A program made the position numbers and the translations under genes. Of a DNA stretch of 33,323 nt, positions 14,337 to 22,081 are shown one piece after another (position 1 is the first letter of the stretch; every line of letters starts with the position of its first letter). The notes below the pieces were generated by a model, which saw only the letters and a program-made list of their open reading frames with translations, did no database searches and was not told the DNA's origin. Source of the DNA: a bacterium (lineage in GTDB: Bacteria; UBP6; UBA1177); contig JAFYIZ010000013.1 of assembly GCA_017538365.1 (NCBI GenBank), positions 1 to 33,323 of the forward strand, in the 5' to 3' direction.

Positions 14337-15026
14337 ATGAAATTTATAAAAATTCTGTTCGTTCTGCTTTTTGCGGTTTCACCGCTTTTTGCAGCGGACG
14401 CCCCGAAGGAAGCGCCTAAAAATGAGGCTGAAAGCATCGCTCTGGCGATTTTGGGCAGATACAACAATCTTAAAAGTTTTTCGGCAAAATTCGACCGCGT
14501 TACGACTCAGAATGCTACGAAAAAAAAGAGTCACGACAACGGAACAGTAATGTTTGTAGCTCCAAGCGATATCAGAATGGACGCTCTCATGGGCGGCAAA
14601 ATGGTCGAACAGATCATCGTCGATTCCGAGAAAACATCCATCATCAATTTCGATAAAAAGAATGTCATGGTGAAAAAATCGGCAAACGAAGCTGCTGAAT
14701 ACCTCGCTTTCCTCAAAGGTTTGGACGAAGTCGGCAAAAAGTTCACGATAAGCGATTCTACCGGCACAATTGAAAAGGCGAAAACAACCGGAATGGTAAT
14801 AAAAGACGGCTCGAAAATGCTCAAACTCACCCCGAAAGCGCCCAATCAGCAGGTAAAATACATCTTCATCACCGCGATAGATAGCGAGATCGACAGCGTT
14901 ATCATCATCGATCTTATGAAAAACATGACGCAGTTCACTTTCAGCGACATCAAACGCGATCCCGCTATCGACAAAAAGGAATTCAAAGTGAATATTCCTG
15001 CCGGATTTGAAGTCACCGATTTCTAA
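14337..15026 (+). CDS. lolA: Outer-membrane lipoprotein carrier LolA-like protein
   Basis: A 229-residue periplasmic protein. A signal peptide (1-19/20) ends PLFAA. The mature part matches the LolA fold: a helix then ILGRYNNLKSFSAKFDRVT, GTVMFVAPSDIRMD, an IIVDSEKTSIINFDKKNVMV strand pair, LKLTPKAPNQQVKYIFITAID and the late TQFTFSDIKRDPAIDKKEFKV. LolA receives lipoproteins from the inner membrane LolCDE complex and shuttles them across the periplasm. It is placed after two lipoprotein genes and has a strong AGGAGG ribosome site whose first bases belong to the upstream TAG stop. Short LolA-like proteins with other ligands exist, so the exact cargo is inferred. Confidence 0.75.
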   Translation: MKFIKILFVLLFAVSPLFAADAPKEAPKNEAESIALAILGRYNNLKSFSAKFDRVTTQNATKKKSHDNGTVMFVAPSDIRMDALMGGKMVEQIIVDSEKTSIINFDKKNVMVKKSANEAAEYLAFLKGLDEVGKKFTISDSTGTIEKAKTTGMVIKDGSKMLKLTPKAPNQQVKYIFITAIDSEIDSVIIIDLMKNMTQFTFSDIKRDPAIDKKEFKVNIPAGFEVTDF

Positions 15027-15064
15027 AAAACAGAAAAATCATCAAAAAATTTCAAGGAGCTGAA

Positions 15065-17500
15065 ATGAAACAGAAAATTCCTGTGATCGAGTATAAAAAG
15101 GACTTTTCGTATACCGAGATAACCCTATGCTTTCCTGGCGGAAGCTCGCTCGAAGACGACAAAACGCTCGGTTTTGCACATTTCTGCGAGCATCTGGCGT
15201 TCAAACTCAAAGTCGACGGCGTTTCGATTTTTGAATTCGTTTCGGCTTTGGGCGGAAGCAGCAACGCATATACTTCTCACGATGTTATCGCCTTTGAGAT
15301 CATGGTGCAGAGCCGCTATGCTGCAGAGGTTCTCGCATTTTTAGAGAAGATTTTCAACACCTCTTTCATGACTATCAATAATGCTGACTTTACAGAGGAA
15401 AGGAGAGTCGTTCTTGAAGAAATGGCGATGTATGACGACAGCCCCGCAGACAATCTCCACGAAGCGCTGATGCACAATATCTACACGAAAAATACTTACG
15501 GACAGAAGATTTTGGGCGAAAACCGCACAGTCGGTACGGCTACCAAAAAAGCAGTCGCCGACTTCTGGAAAGAGCGTGTTTTCAATTCTCCCTATCTCGT
15601 TATTGCAGGCGGCTATGAGGGAATTCCGGCGATGGAACTTGACGTAAATCAGGAATGGAAAAAAGGAAAACTCACTCCGTGGAAAGGAGAAAAACGCTTT
15701 GAAATCACGAACGGGCAGAACAAGTGCTACTTTGCCGCAGGGTGGGATCTTCCGGCTCACACAGGCCGTATTGAAGCGATGATGAACCTTATAAGCGCGA
15801 TAACCTACAGCATGGATAGCGGTGTTTTATACAACGAACTTGTTTACGAGCACAACACGTTCGACACCTACACAGAAGGCACAGAAACGGGCGTTCTGGG
15901 CTCGACTTACGTTCAGCTCTGCGCAATGCCCGCAACAAGTGTGAAAAAACGCCTTGAAAAGTGGGCAAAAGTCTGGGACAGCCTTGAATTTACGCAAAGT
16001 CAGGTTGCAAAGGCGCGTGAAGTGCTCCTCAGCAAGGAATTTTTCAATTCGGAAGGTCTGGGAAACACTCCGGCAATCATGCAGAAAAGTTTCCTTCTCT
16101 ACAAAGATGCCGAAAAACTCGACCGCGACTATTTTTATGAATTTGTCCATCTTACGGCCGATGATTTAAACAGATTCAAACGGGAATATCTCGGTTTCGA
16201 CAAGGTTTACATCGGTTTTTCCAAGTCTCCGAAATGTACTTTCGATATAAATTCCTTTGAATTTCCGGCTTCAAAAAGTGCTGACAAAAACAACGACCAT
16301 GCAATTGTAAAAAGCGGAAAACTCAAATGTTTCATCAAAAAACTCGACGGTTCTCCCTTTGTCAGCGGCTGCATACTCAAGCGCGGCGGCGCCCAGATGA
16401 ACCTCAAAGGACTTCCGGGTTCTTTCAAACTTGCTGTCTCATCGATTTTCGCTTCGGCTGACGGAATGACTTTCGACGAAACCAACAGCTACCTTGATAA
16501 ATTCGGCATCAGGATAAAGCCGATCAACAGCAATTCATACGCAGGTCTTGAATTTACGGCGCGTGACAGTTTTGCAGATGAGGCGGTAGAAATCGTAAAA
16601 CGCTTTTTCGACAACAAAATCAAAGAAGAAGATTTCGAAAAAGAGAAGCTGAGTACACTTTCGAACCTTTCGATGATGTGCGAATACCCTGAATATTTCA
16701 TCAGGGAAGCGGCAAACAGAGAGCTTTTCGGCGGCACTCCGTGGGAATTTATTTCGGACGGAACAGTCGAGTCGGTTTCGAAGATGACAGTTGCCGACGC
16801 TCGGAAAGCGAGAGAAATTTTCCTCAACAAAAACGACTTCGTAATGGCGATATCGGGTGCGGCTGAAAAAGAGACTGCGGAAAAACTTCTTCGCTGCTTC
16901 AAAGAGGGCAGAAGCACGCTTGAAACTGTGCCTGCAAAACTCAAACCTTTGAGCGGAGAGACGATAAAAATTCCGGTAAAAGGCAAAGATCAGGCATATA
17001 TTTCGCAGATTTTCAGAGGACCGTCGCACTACGACAAGGATTTCGACACGATGCGCCTTCTTGAATGTTACCTGAACGGCGAGCGCTCGCCTCTTTTCAC
17101 GGAACTCAGGGAGAAAAACGGTCTCGTCTACACATTTTCATTTTCTATAACGAACACTCCAGTCGGCGGTGCGGTGAATTTCATGGCGATAACGAGTCCT
17201 GAAAAAATTCAGGCCGTGCAGGATGTCTTTGAAAAAGCAATCGATGACATCAGAAACGGAAAACTTCTCGAAGAGCGCCTCAACGAAACCAAAAACACTC
17301 TCGCCACATCGTTTGCGAAGGCGGTGCAGAGCAGCAGCTTCCACTCAAGTAATATCGTAATCGAAGAAGTTCTCGGCCTCAAAACCGGCACATACCTCAA
17401 ACAGCTTGAAATAATCAATTCTATCACTCCTCAGATGATCCGTGCAGCCGCAGAAAAATGGCTGAAACAAGGAAAATGGATTCTGAGCGGAGCAGTATAA
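15065..17500 (+). CDS. M16 family zinc metallopeptidase
   Basis: An 811-residue pitrilysin/insulinase-type peptidase. The inverted zinc motif HxxEH is HFCEH at 39-43, with the third ligand Glu in VVLEEM (118/119), about 76 residues on. The N-terminal half is thus catalytic; the C-terminal half (about 420-811) repeats the M16 fold without a zinc site and includes the usual RGPSHYDKDF and ELREKNGLVYTFSFS segments, which help close the cavity. No signal peptide is visible, so it probably acts in the cytoplasm on peptides or small unfolded proteins. AAGGAG lies 6 nt before the ATG. It is the last gene of the plus-strand envelope operon; a hairpin follows soon after the stop. Confidence 0.92.
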   Translation: MKQKIPVIEYKKDFSYTEITLCFPGGSSLEDDKTLGFAHFCEHLAFKLKVDGVSIFEFVSALGGSSNAYTSHDVIAFEIMVQSRYAAEVLAFLEKIFNTSFMTINNADFTEERRVVLEEMAMYDDSPADNLHEALMHNIYTKNTYGQKILGENRTVGTATKKAVADFWKERVFNSPYLVIAGGYEGIPAMELDVNQEWKKGKLTPWKGEKRFEITNGQNKCYFAAGWDLPAHTGRIEAMMNLISAITYSMDSGVLYNELVYEHNTFDTYTEGTETGVLGSTYVQLCAMPATSVKKRLEKWAKVWDSLEFTQSQVAKAREVLLSKEFFNSEGLGNTPAIMQKSFLLYKDAEKLDRDYFYEFVHLTADDLNRFKREYLGFDKVYIGFSKSPKCTFDINSFEFPASKSADKNNDHAIVKSGKLKCFIKKLDGSPFVSGCILKRGGAQMNLKGLPGSFKLAVSSIFASADGMTFDETNSYLDKFGIRIKPINSNSYAGLEFTARDSFADEAVEIVKRFFDNKIKEEDFEKEKLSTLSNLSMMCEYPEYFIREAANRELFGGTPWEFISDGTVESVSKMTVADARKAREIFLNKNDFVMAISGAAEKETAEKLLRCFKEGRSTLETVPAKLKPLSGETIKIPVKGKDQAYISQIFRGPSHYDKDFDTMRLLECYLNGERSPLFTELREKNGLVYTFSFSITNTPVGGAVNFMAITSPEKIQAVQDVFEKAIDDIRNGKLLEERLNETKNTLATSFAKAVQSSSFHSSNIVIEEVLGLKTGTYLKQLEIINSITPQMIRAAAEKWLKQGKWILSGAV

Positions 17501-17560
17501 ACCAAGTCATCTTGAGCAAAGCGAAAGATCTCAGATCCTTTCGGGCGTCGATATATCGAC
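17501..17560. repeat. Dispersed repeat (VILSEAKDL-type) with palindromes
   Basis: Directly after the M16 stop, a TCATCTTGAGCAAAGCGAAAG string matches a widespread intergenic repeat whose translation reads like VILSEAKDL. It contains a hairpin (17522-17543) and ends in the perfect 14-bp palindrome GTCGATATATCGAC at 17547-17560. Identification is from memory of the repeat family. Confidence 0.7.
17522..17543 (+). terminator. Hairpin possibly ending the envelope operon
   Basis: CGAAAG-ATC pairs with GAT-CTTTCG (9 bp with one bulged C, 3-nt loop) 21 nt after the M16 stop. There is no T-run, so it may rather stabilise or process the mRNA. A T-rich stretch further on (17602-17620) after GCTTAAGC could help termination. 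Confidence 0.35.
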
Positions 17561-17719
17561 ATGTTGCCACAAAAATATCGAAATAATATCAATGGCTTAA
17601 GCAATTTTTTTATTTTTTTTGAAATTTTTGTCAGAAAAATTGCCCTTTTGAGGAACTAAATAAAAGACGTTGGCATGTTCGTCAGCTTGTTTTTTGTTGT
17701 TTTATTTTGGAGGCAAGCC

Positions 17720-17797
17720 ATGGATAGTAGAACGTTTTTAGCAACTCTTCTTTCATTTGTACTGACCCTTGTTTTGATCGGATGCGGTTTAATATAG
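17720..17797 (+). CDS. Candidate 25-residue hydrophobic micro-protein with a lipobox
   Basis: In the 444-bp gap after the M16 gene, GGAGG stands 6 nt before an ATG that opens a 25-codon frame ending TAG. The peptide is MDSRTFLATLLSFVLTLVLI then GCGLI. The sequence LIGC is a textbook lipobox, so it could be a tiny entericidin-like lipoprotein with a mature part of only four residues. Alternatively it is a single-span membrane peptide of the type I toxin kind or a leader peptide. The strong ribosome site is the main evidence for translation. Nothing else in the gap is recognised apart from the dispersed repeat at its start and the promoter of the next gene at its end. Confidence 0.5.
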   Translation: MDSRTFLATLLSFVLTLVLIGCGLI

Positions 17798-17876
17798 CAT
17801 TCGAAACCATAATTATGCAAAATTAAGCATAACTTCATAAAAAATCTGTAAACCTAACGAAAATTTGAGTAAAAAA

Positions 17877-17905
17877 TTTGCAAAAATAATTTTTTTGCCT
17901 ACAAT
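17877..17905 (+). promoter_or_regulatory. Promoter of the outer-membrane protein gene
   Basis: TTTGCA (17877-17882), a 17-nt spacer and TACAAT (17900-17905) lie about 40 nt before the start codon. The preceding A/T-tracts look like an UP element, which suits a highly expressed envelope protein. Confidence 0.6.
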
Positions 17906-17944
17906 GCCGCCCGTAAATTTTTTGTTTATTTTAGGAGGAAAAAG

Positions 17945-19240
17945 ATGAAACGCTTTATGTTTTTGCTTTCAATCGTTTTTATTTTCGCTTCGTTGACGGC
18001 TCAGGAAGCTCCGGCAGAAGCTCCTAAAGCTGACGAAAACCAGCCCGCAGCAGAGCAGGCGGCACCTGCTGAAGAAGCTCCGGCAGCTGAACAGGCTGCT
18101 CCGGCAGAAGAACCTGCGAAGGAAGAAGCTCCGGCTGAAGAACCAGCTAAAGAAGAACCTGCAAAAGAAGAACCTGCAAAAGAAGAAGCTCCTGCTGAAC
18201 AGGCTGCTCCGGCAGAAGAACCTGCGAAAGAAGAAGCTCCCGCAGCTGACGCAACCGCAGAAGCTCCGGCTGACAACTGCAACTGTCCGAAATGCGACGC
18301 TCCGGCAGAAGAAGCTCCTGTTGCTGATCCGCATCACTTCATCTACTTCAAGCCGCAGCTTTCAGCAAGCTACATGCACAACAGCCACGTTGCAGGAAAA
18401 GCAGACGGTCACTACTTCCAGACGGATGCAAACATTGTTTTCAACTACAAGTACAAAGAGAGCATCCACGAAGTTCTTACCGACCTCAACCTTAAAGAAG
18501 GCGTAAGCCGCACTCCGGCATTTGACGGCTGGGTAATCGCAAACGACCTTTTCAAGTTCGACTTCCGTTACAACCTTATGTTCCACAAGATCGCAGGTTA
18601 CTACTTGAAAGCCGGTCTTGAAACCCACTTCCTTCCCGGTTATGACTACCAGAATGAAGACACTGACTACATTGTAAAAGGCGATGCTTCAAGAAATGCG
18701 AAAGGCAAGAGAATGTTCCAAACGGCTGAATCCGGCAAACCTCTCTATCTTACCGAAGGAACCGGTATCTTCGTTCGTCCGATCGAACAGGAAGAAGCTA
18801 ACCTTGAAGTTTATGCCGGTCTTGCAGCCAGAGAAGTTTTCGTAGGCAATACACTTGTTCTTGCTGACGATGACGACACTGCTGAACTTGATTTCAAAGG
18901 ACTCAACAATGTTTACGAAGTCGGCGGTGAAGCTGGTCTTACCCTTAACGGCTTCCTTAAAAACAGAGTTGTTGCTTACGATCTTACTGCGAAAGTCGTT
19001 ATGCCTTTCTATATGCCGGATGACACGAAAGACAACTACAAAGAGAATCCTGAAGATGATTTTGCATGGATTGATGCCCTTCAGTTCGAAACCCGCTTCA
19101 GACTTGACTTCAACGTTTACAAATACGTTGCTTTCAATTACGAACTCAATGTTAAGAGAGACTTCGCAGTCGTTCGCGATTGGCAGGTTTCAAACGCTCT
19201 TTACCTCTCGGTATTCTACGAACTCGACAAGAAATACTAA
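17945..19240 (+). CDS. Probable outer-membrane beta-barrel protein with long Ala/Glu/Pro/Lys linker
   Basis: A 431-residue secreted protein. The signal peptide (about 1-19) ends SLTA before QEAP. Residues about 20-110 are repeats of PAEEPAKEE, PAEQA and AEEAPA type, then a compact CNCPKC at 112-117, then a second short linker. From about 130 to the end the protein alternates short amphipathic, aromatic-rich strands (HHFIYFKPQLSASYMH, ALYLSVFYELDKKY), as expected for an outer-membrane barrel with a terminal aromatic residue. The charged linker could span the periplasm or hold peptidoglycan, and the three cysteines could bind a metal or form a disulphide. A strong AGGAGG site and promoter suggest high expression. 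No specific family is recognised; porin or structural roles are both possible. Confidence 0.85.
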   Translation: MKRFMFLLSIVFIFASLTAQEAPAEAPKADENQPAAEQAAPAEEAPAAEQAAPAEEPAKEEAPAEEPAKEEPAKEEPAKEEAPAEQAAPAEEPAKEEAPAADATAEAPADNCNCPKCDAPAEEAPVADPHHFIYFKPQLSASYMHNSHVAGKADGHYFQTDANIVFNYKYKESIHEVLTDLNLKEGVSRTPAFDGWVIANDLFKFDFRYNLMFHKIAGYYLKAGLETHFLPGYDYQNEDTDYIVKGDASRNAKGKRMFQTAESGKPLYLTEGTGIFVRPIEQEEANLEVYAGLAAREVFVGNTLVLADDDDTAELDFKGLNNVYEVGGEAGLTLNGFLKNRVVAYDLTAKVVMPFYMPDDTKDNYKENPEDDFAWIDALQFETRFRLDFNVYKYVAFNYELNVKRDFAVVRDWQVSNALYLSVFYELDKKY

Positions 19241-19251
19241 TCTCGTGATTG

Positions 19252-19271
19252 AGACGCGCCACGGCACGTCT
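19252..19271. terminator. Hairpin between the convergent OMP gene and miaA
   Basis: AGACG and CGTCT pair around a GC-rich 10-nt interior that can pair further (GCC/GGC). It is followed by TTT on the plus strand, 11 nt after the OMP stop and adjoining the miaA stop. It is plausible as a shared terminator, although the T-run is short. Confidence 0.45.
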
Positions 19272-20174
19272 TTACAGATCGGTTGATAATTCCAAAATAT
19301 TTTCAGGCTTTTTCCACACGACATAATCACGGTTCCTAAGCCATGTGAGCTGACGCTTCGCCAAGTGTCTCGTATTCTGCGCGATAAGTTCTGAAAGCTC
19401 GTCTATTGATGCGATTTCGCCTTTCAGATAACGTTCGGTTTCGATATAGCCGATAGAATTGAGCGCCTTGCAGTTTGAAGAATTGAAGCCTTTTTCGTTG
19501 ATTGCGCGGACTTCGTCAATTAAGCCCGATTCAAGCATGATTTTTGTGCGGAGATTTATCTTTTCGTAAAGTTTTTCTCGCGGAATATCAATGCCAAAAG
19601 CGACAAATTTGCCCTGATAAGCGTTTATCCTCGCCATTCTGTTCCATTCGGTAAGAGTTTTTCCGGTAGTTTTTGCGACGAAAAGTCCGCGTTTTATCCG
19701 CTGTCTGTCGTTTGGCGAAGAAATGTTTTCAGCCCACTCGGGATCTGTTGTCTGAAGTTCCGCAAAAAGTTCTTCAGTCGCAACGGGTGCGAATTTTTCT
19801 TCCCAAAACCGCATCGTTTCTTCATCTGCTGCAGGAACTGGCGAAAGACCGTTTATCAAAGCGTCGACATAAAAATTCGTTCCGCCGACCACGATCGGAG
19901 TTTTTCCTGATTTTTCTATTTTTTCTATTATCGGAAGAGCTTTAGATATGTAAATTCCAGCGCTTATTTCATCTTTGAGATCCCTCGTTCCGATGAGGTG
20001 ATGCGGGATTCCCTGCATTTCAACAGGTGTCGGAGCGGCGGAACCGATGACTAAATCTTTGTAAATCTGAACGGAGTCTGCGCCTACGATTTCTCCGCTG
20101 AGCTTTTTTGCAAGTTCGATTGAAAGGGAAGTCTTTCCCGAAGCGGTTGGGCCTAGGATAAATACAAGTGTCAT
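19272..20174 (-). CDS. miaA: tRNA dimethylallyltransferase
   Basis: A 300-residue enzyme that adds the dimethylallyl group to A37 of tRNAs reading UNN codons. It has the P-loop GPTASGKT (8-15), the substrate Asp in GADSVQIYKDL, the conserved HHLIG, VVGGTNFYVDAL, and RQRIKRGLFV followed by the tRNA-binding helices and the late TRHLAKRQLTWLRN. The length is normal. Its ATG overlaps the mutL stop by 4 nt (ATGA), so it is translationally coupled; mutL-miaA is a common pair in bacteria. It is the last gene of the operon, facing the OMP gene. Confidence 0.97.
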   Translation of the reverse strand: MTLVFILGPTASGKTSLSIELAKKLSGEIVGADSVQIYKDLVIGSAAPTPVEMQGIPHHLIGTRDLKDEISAGIYISKALPIIEKIEKSGKTPIVVGGTNFYVDALINGLSPVPAADEETMRFWEEKFAPVATEELFAELQTTDPEWAENISSPNDRQRIKRGLFVAKTTGKTLTEWNRMARINAYQGKFVAFGIDIPREKLYEKINLRTKIMLESGLIDEVRAINEKGFNSSNCKALNSIGYIETERYLKGEIASIDELSELIAQNTRHLAKRQLTWLRNRDYVVWKKPENILELSTDL

Positions 20175-22075
20175 CGTCTCTGCACTTTTTTCTCGAATTC
20201 GTTTTTAGTCATCACGAAGAAAAAGGGTCTTCCGTGCGGACACGAAAGGAAATCGCTCTTGTTTACGGCGTCAATCAGCACATCGATCTCTTCATCGGCA
20301 AGGACGTCATTTCTTCTTACCGAGGCTTTGCACGCTTTCTGCGCCAGGTGCGAAAGGAAAAACTTCTCCAATTCGAATGAATCGCTGTATGAAGAGAGCT
20401 CTCCAAGCATTTCTTTTATAACTTTTTCCCAGTTTGTTTCCAGTCCCAAAGCCGGAATCGCCCTCAAAGTCGCGGAACTTTCGTCGAACATATCAATGAC
20501 AAAGCCCGATTTTTTGAATTTTTCGCTGTTTTCTTCAAGTGTTGCTGCCTCAGTCGGAGAAAGCCTTATCAGAAGCGGCGTTATGAGCTCCTGCGAAAGG
20601 CCGTTATTCATAGAAACAGCCTTCTGCAGCGCGGTGTATGTTATCCTTTCGTGAGCCGCATGCTGATCAAGAAAAACGATTTTATCTTCCATTTCGATAA
20701 CGAGATAAACTCCGAAAACGACTCCGATTTTTTTGTAATTGCGGATCTTCATCCCGAAAAGGTTTCCGTGTTCAGGTTCTGGAATATAAGCCGGTTCCGG
20801 AATTTCGTTTTCGTGCTTCGGTGTATAAATCGGTTCGTTTTCTCTGATTTTGAAAGGATTTACAAAATTTTTAGGCAACGGTTCGTAAATATGGTCGCTG
20901 AAACCTGCATTGGAACCGGGTTTTCCTTGAATTTTGCCGTGAATGAACCCGTCATTTTTTTCTTGAACTGCATTAAATGAGGGTTTTTCGGCATTTTCAT
21001 TTTTTGCGGAATACTCGAAATTCTGCGGAACCTGCTTCGGTAAAGGGTTCTGCTGCGGTATCTGGTCTGTATTGCTCTCGTTTTTTCTGCAGTTTCTTAT
21101 GGACTGCAGCGCTTTGAGTATTGTTTCTCGTATCAGCGAGGTGACAAGCGAAGTGTTAAGAAAACGCACTTCCAGTTTCGCCGGATGAACGTTGACATCG
21201 ACAAAGTGCGGATCGGTTTTTATAAAAAGCATGACGGGGGATTTGAATTCACCACCGACAGCGTCACGGAAAGTGCTGAAAATCGCCGAATTTACTGCGC
21301 GGTCGGAAACTATTCTGCCGTTTACCGTGATAACCGAATGGTTTGGAACCGATTCGAGCGGACTCGGAATGAAAGCGTGAACAGAAACGGTGTTCTGATA
21401 CTCTGCAACAGCAGAACCGATAAGCTCTTTCGATATTTTCCAGACCGAAGAAATCCTTTCAAGCTGTGAATTTGCCGCGGCGTAACTGAAAATTATGCGG
21501 GAGTCGCTTTTGAATGAAAAGGCAGTCTGGTAGTAGGCTACGGCGAAATTCGTGATTATCTCGCGGATCTTGCCGTATTCGGTTTTTTCTTCCTTCAAAA
21601 ATTTTCTGCGCGCTGAGACATTGAAAAATATATCGTCGGCAACGATCTCGGTTCCTTTCGGCATCGAAACCGGCATATTTCTTACAACTGAATTGTTTTT
21701 TGTCTCGATTTTGAAGCCGTTTCCGTGCTTCTGCGCGCTTGATATCGAAAACTTTGTGACTGCGGCAATCGAAGGAACAGCCTCGCCGCGGAAACCCATT
21801 GTGGCAATATCTTCAAGGTCTTCGATTTTCGTGAGCTTGCTTGTTGCGTGGCTTTCGAGCGCCATGAAAAGGTCGTCTTCGCTCATTCCGCAGCCGTCAT
21901 CGCGCACCAGAATGTGTTTTTTGCCGCCGCCTTCGATTTCAACTTCAATGTTCTTTGCACCTGCGTCGATGCTGTTTTCAATTAGTTCCTTAACGATGGA
22001 AGCGGGGCGCTCGACCACTTCGCCTGCCGCGATTTTATTGATTATCGTTTCGGAAAGTTGTTTGATTATTCCCAT
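20171..22075 (-). CDS. mutL: DNA mismatch repair protein MutL
   Basis: A 634-residue mismatch-repair ATPase/endonuclease linking mismatch recognition by MutS to strand removal. The GHKL ATPase domain has ELIENSIDAGA (30-40), DDGCGMS (59-65) and GFRGEAVPSI (94-103). A long flexible linker spans about 330-440. The C-terminal domain has DQHAAHE at 470-476, an ACKASVRR motif and CPHGRP at 612-617, all typical of MutL proteins with their own nicking activity. The second Glu of the usual DQHA-x2-E-x4-E motif is replaced by Thr (481). It starts 6 nt after the stop of the membrane protein gene, without a clear ribosome site, so translation is probably coupled. Confidence 0.97.
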   Translation of the reverse strand: MGIIKQLSETIINKIAAGEVVERPASIVKELIENSIDAGAKNIEVEIEGGGKKHILVRDDGCGMSEDDLFMALESHATSKLTKIEDLEDIATMGFRGEAVPSIAAVTKFSISSAQKHGNGFKIETKNNSVVRNMPVSMPKGTEIVADDIFFNVSARRKFLKEEKTEYGKIREIITNFAVAYYQTAFSFKSDSRIIFSYAAANSQLERISSVWKISKELIGSAVAEYQNTVSVHAFIPSPLESVPNHSVITVNGRIVSDRAVNSAIFSTFRDAVGGEFKSPVMLFIKTDPHFVDVNVHPAKLEVRFLNTSLVTSLIRETILKALQSIRNCRKNESNTDQIPQQNPLPKQVPQNFEYSAKNENAEKPSFNAVQEKNDGFIHGKIQGKPGSNAGFSDHIYEPLPKNFVNPFKIRENEPIYTPKHENEIPEPAYIPEPEHGNLFGMKIRNYKKIGVVFGVYLVIEMEDKIVFLDQHAAHERITYTALQKAVSMNNGLSQELITPLLIRLSPTEAATLEENSEKFKKSGFVIDMFDESSATLRAIPALGLETNWEKVIKEMLGELSSYSDSFELEKFFLSHLAQKACKASVRRNDVLADEEIDVLIDAVNKSDFLSCPHGRPFFFVMTKNEFEKKVQRR

Positions 22076-22081
22076 GATTCG

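Noticed and set aside
17969-18337. Ser/Phe/Arg-rich or Ser/Ala-rich minus-strand frames
   Set aside because: Antisense of the repetitive Ala/Glu/Pro/Lys linker; long only because the repeats lack stops.
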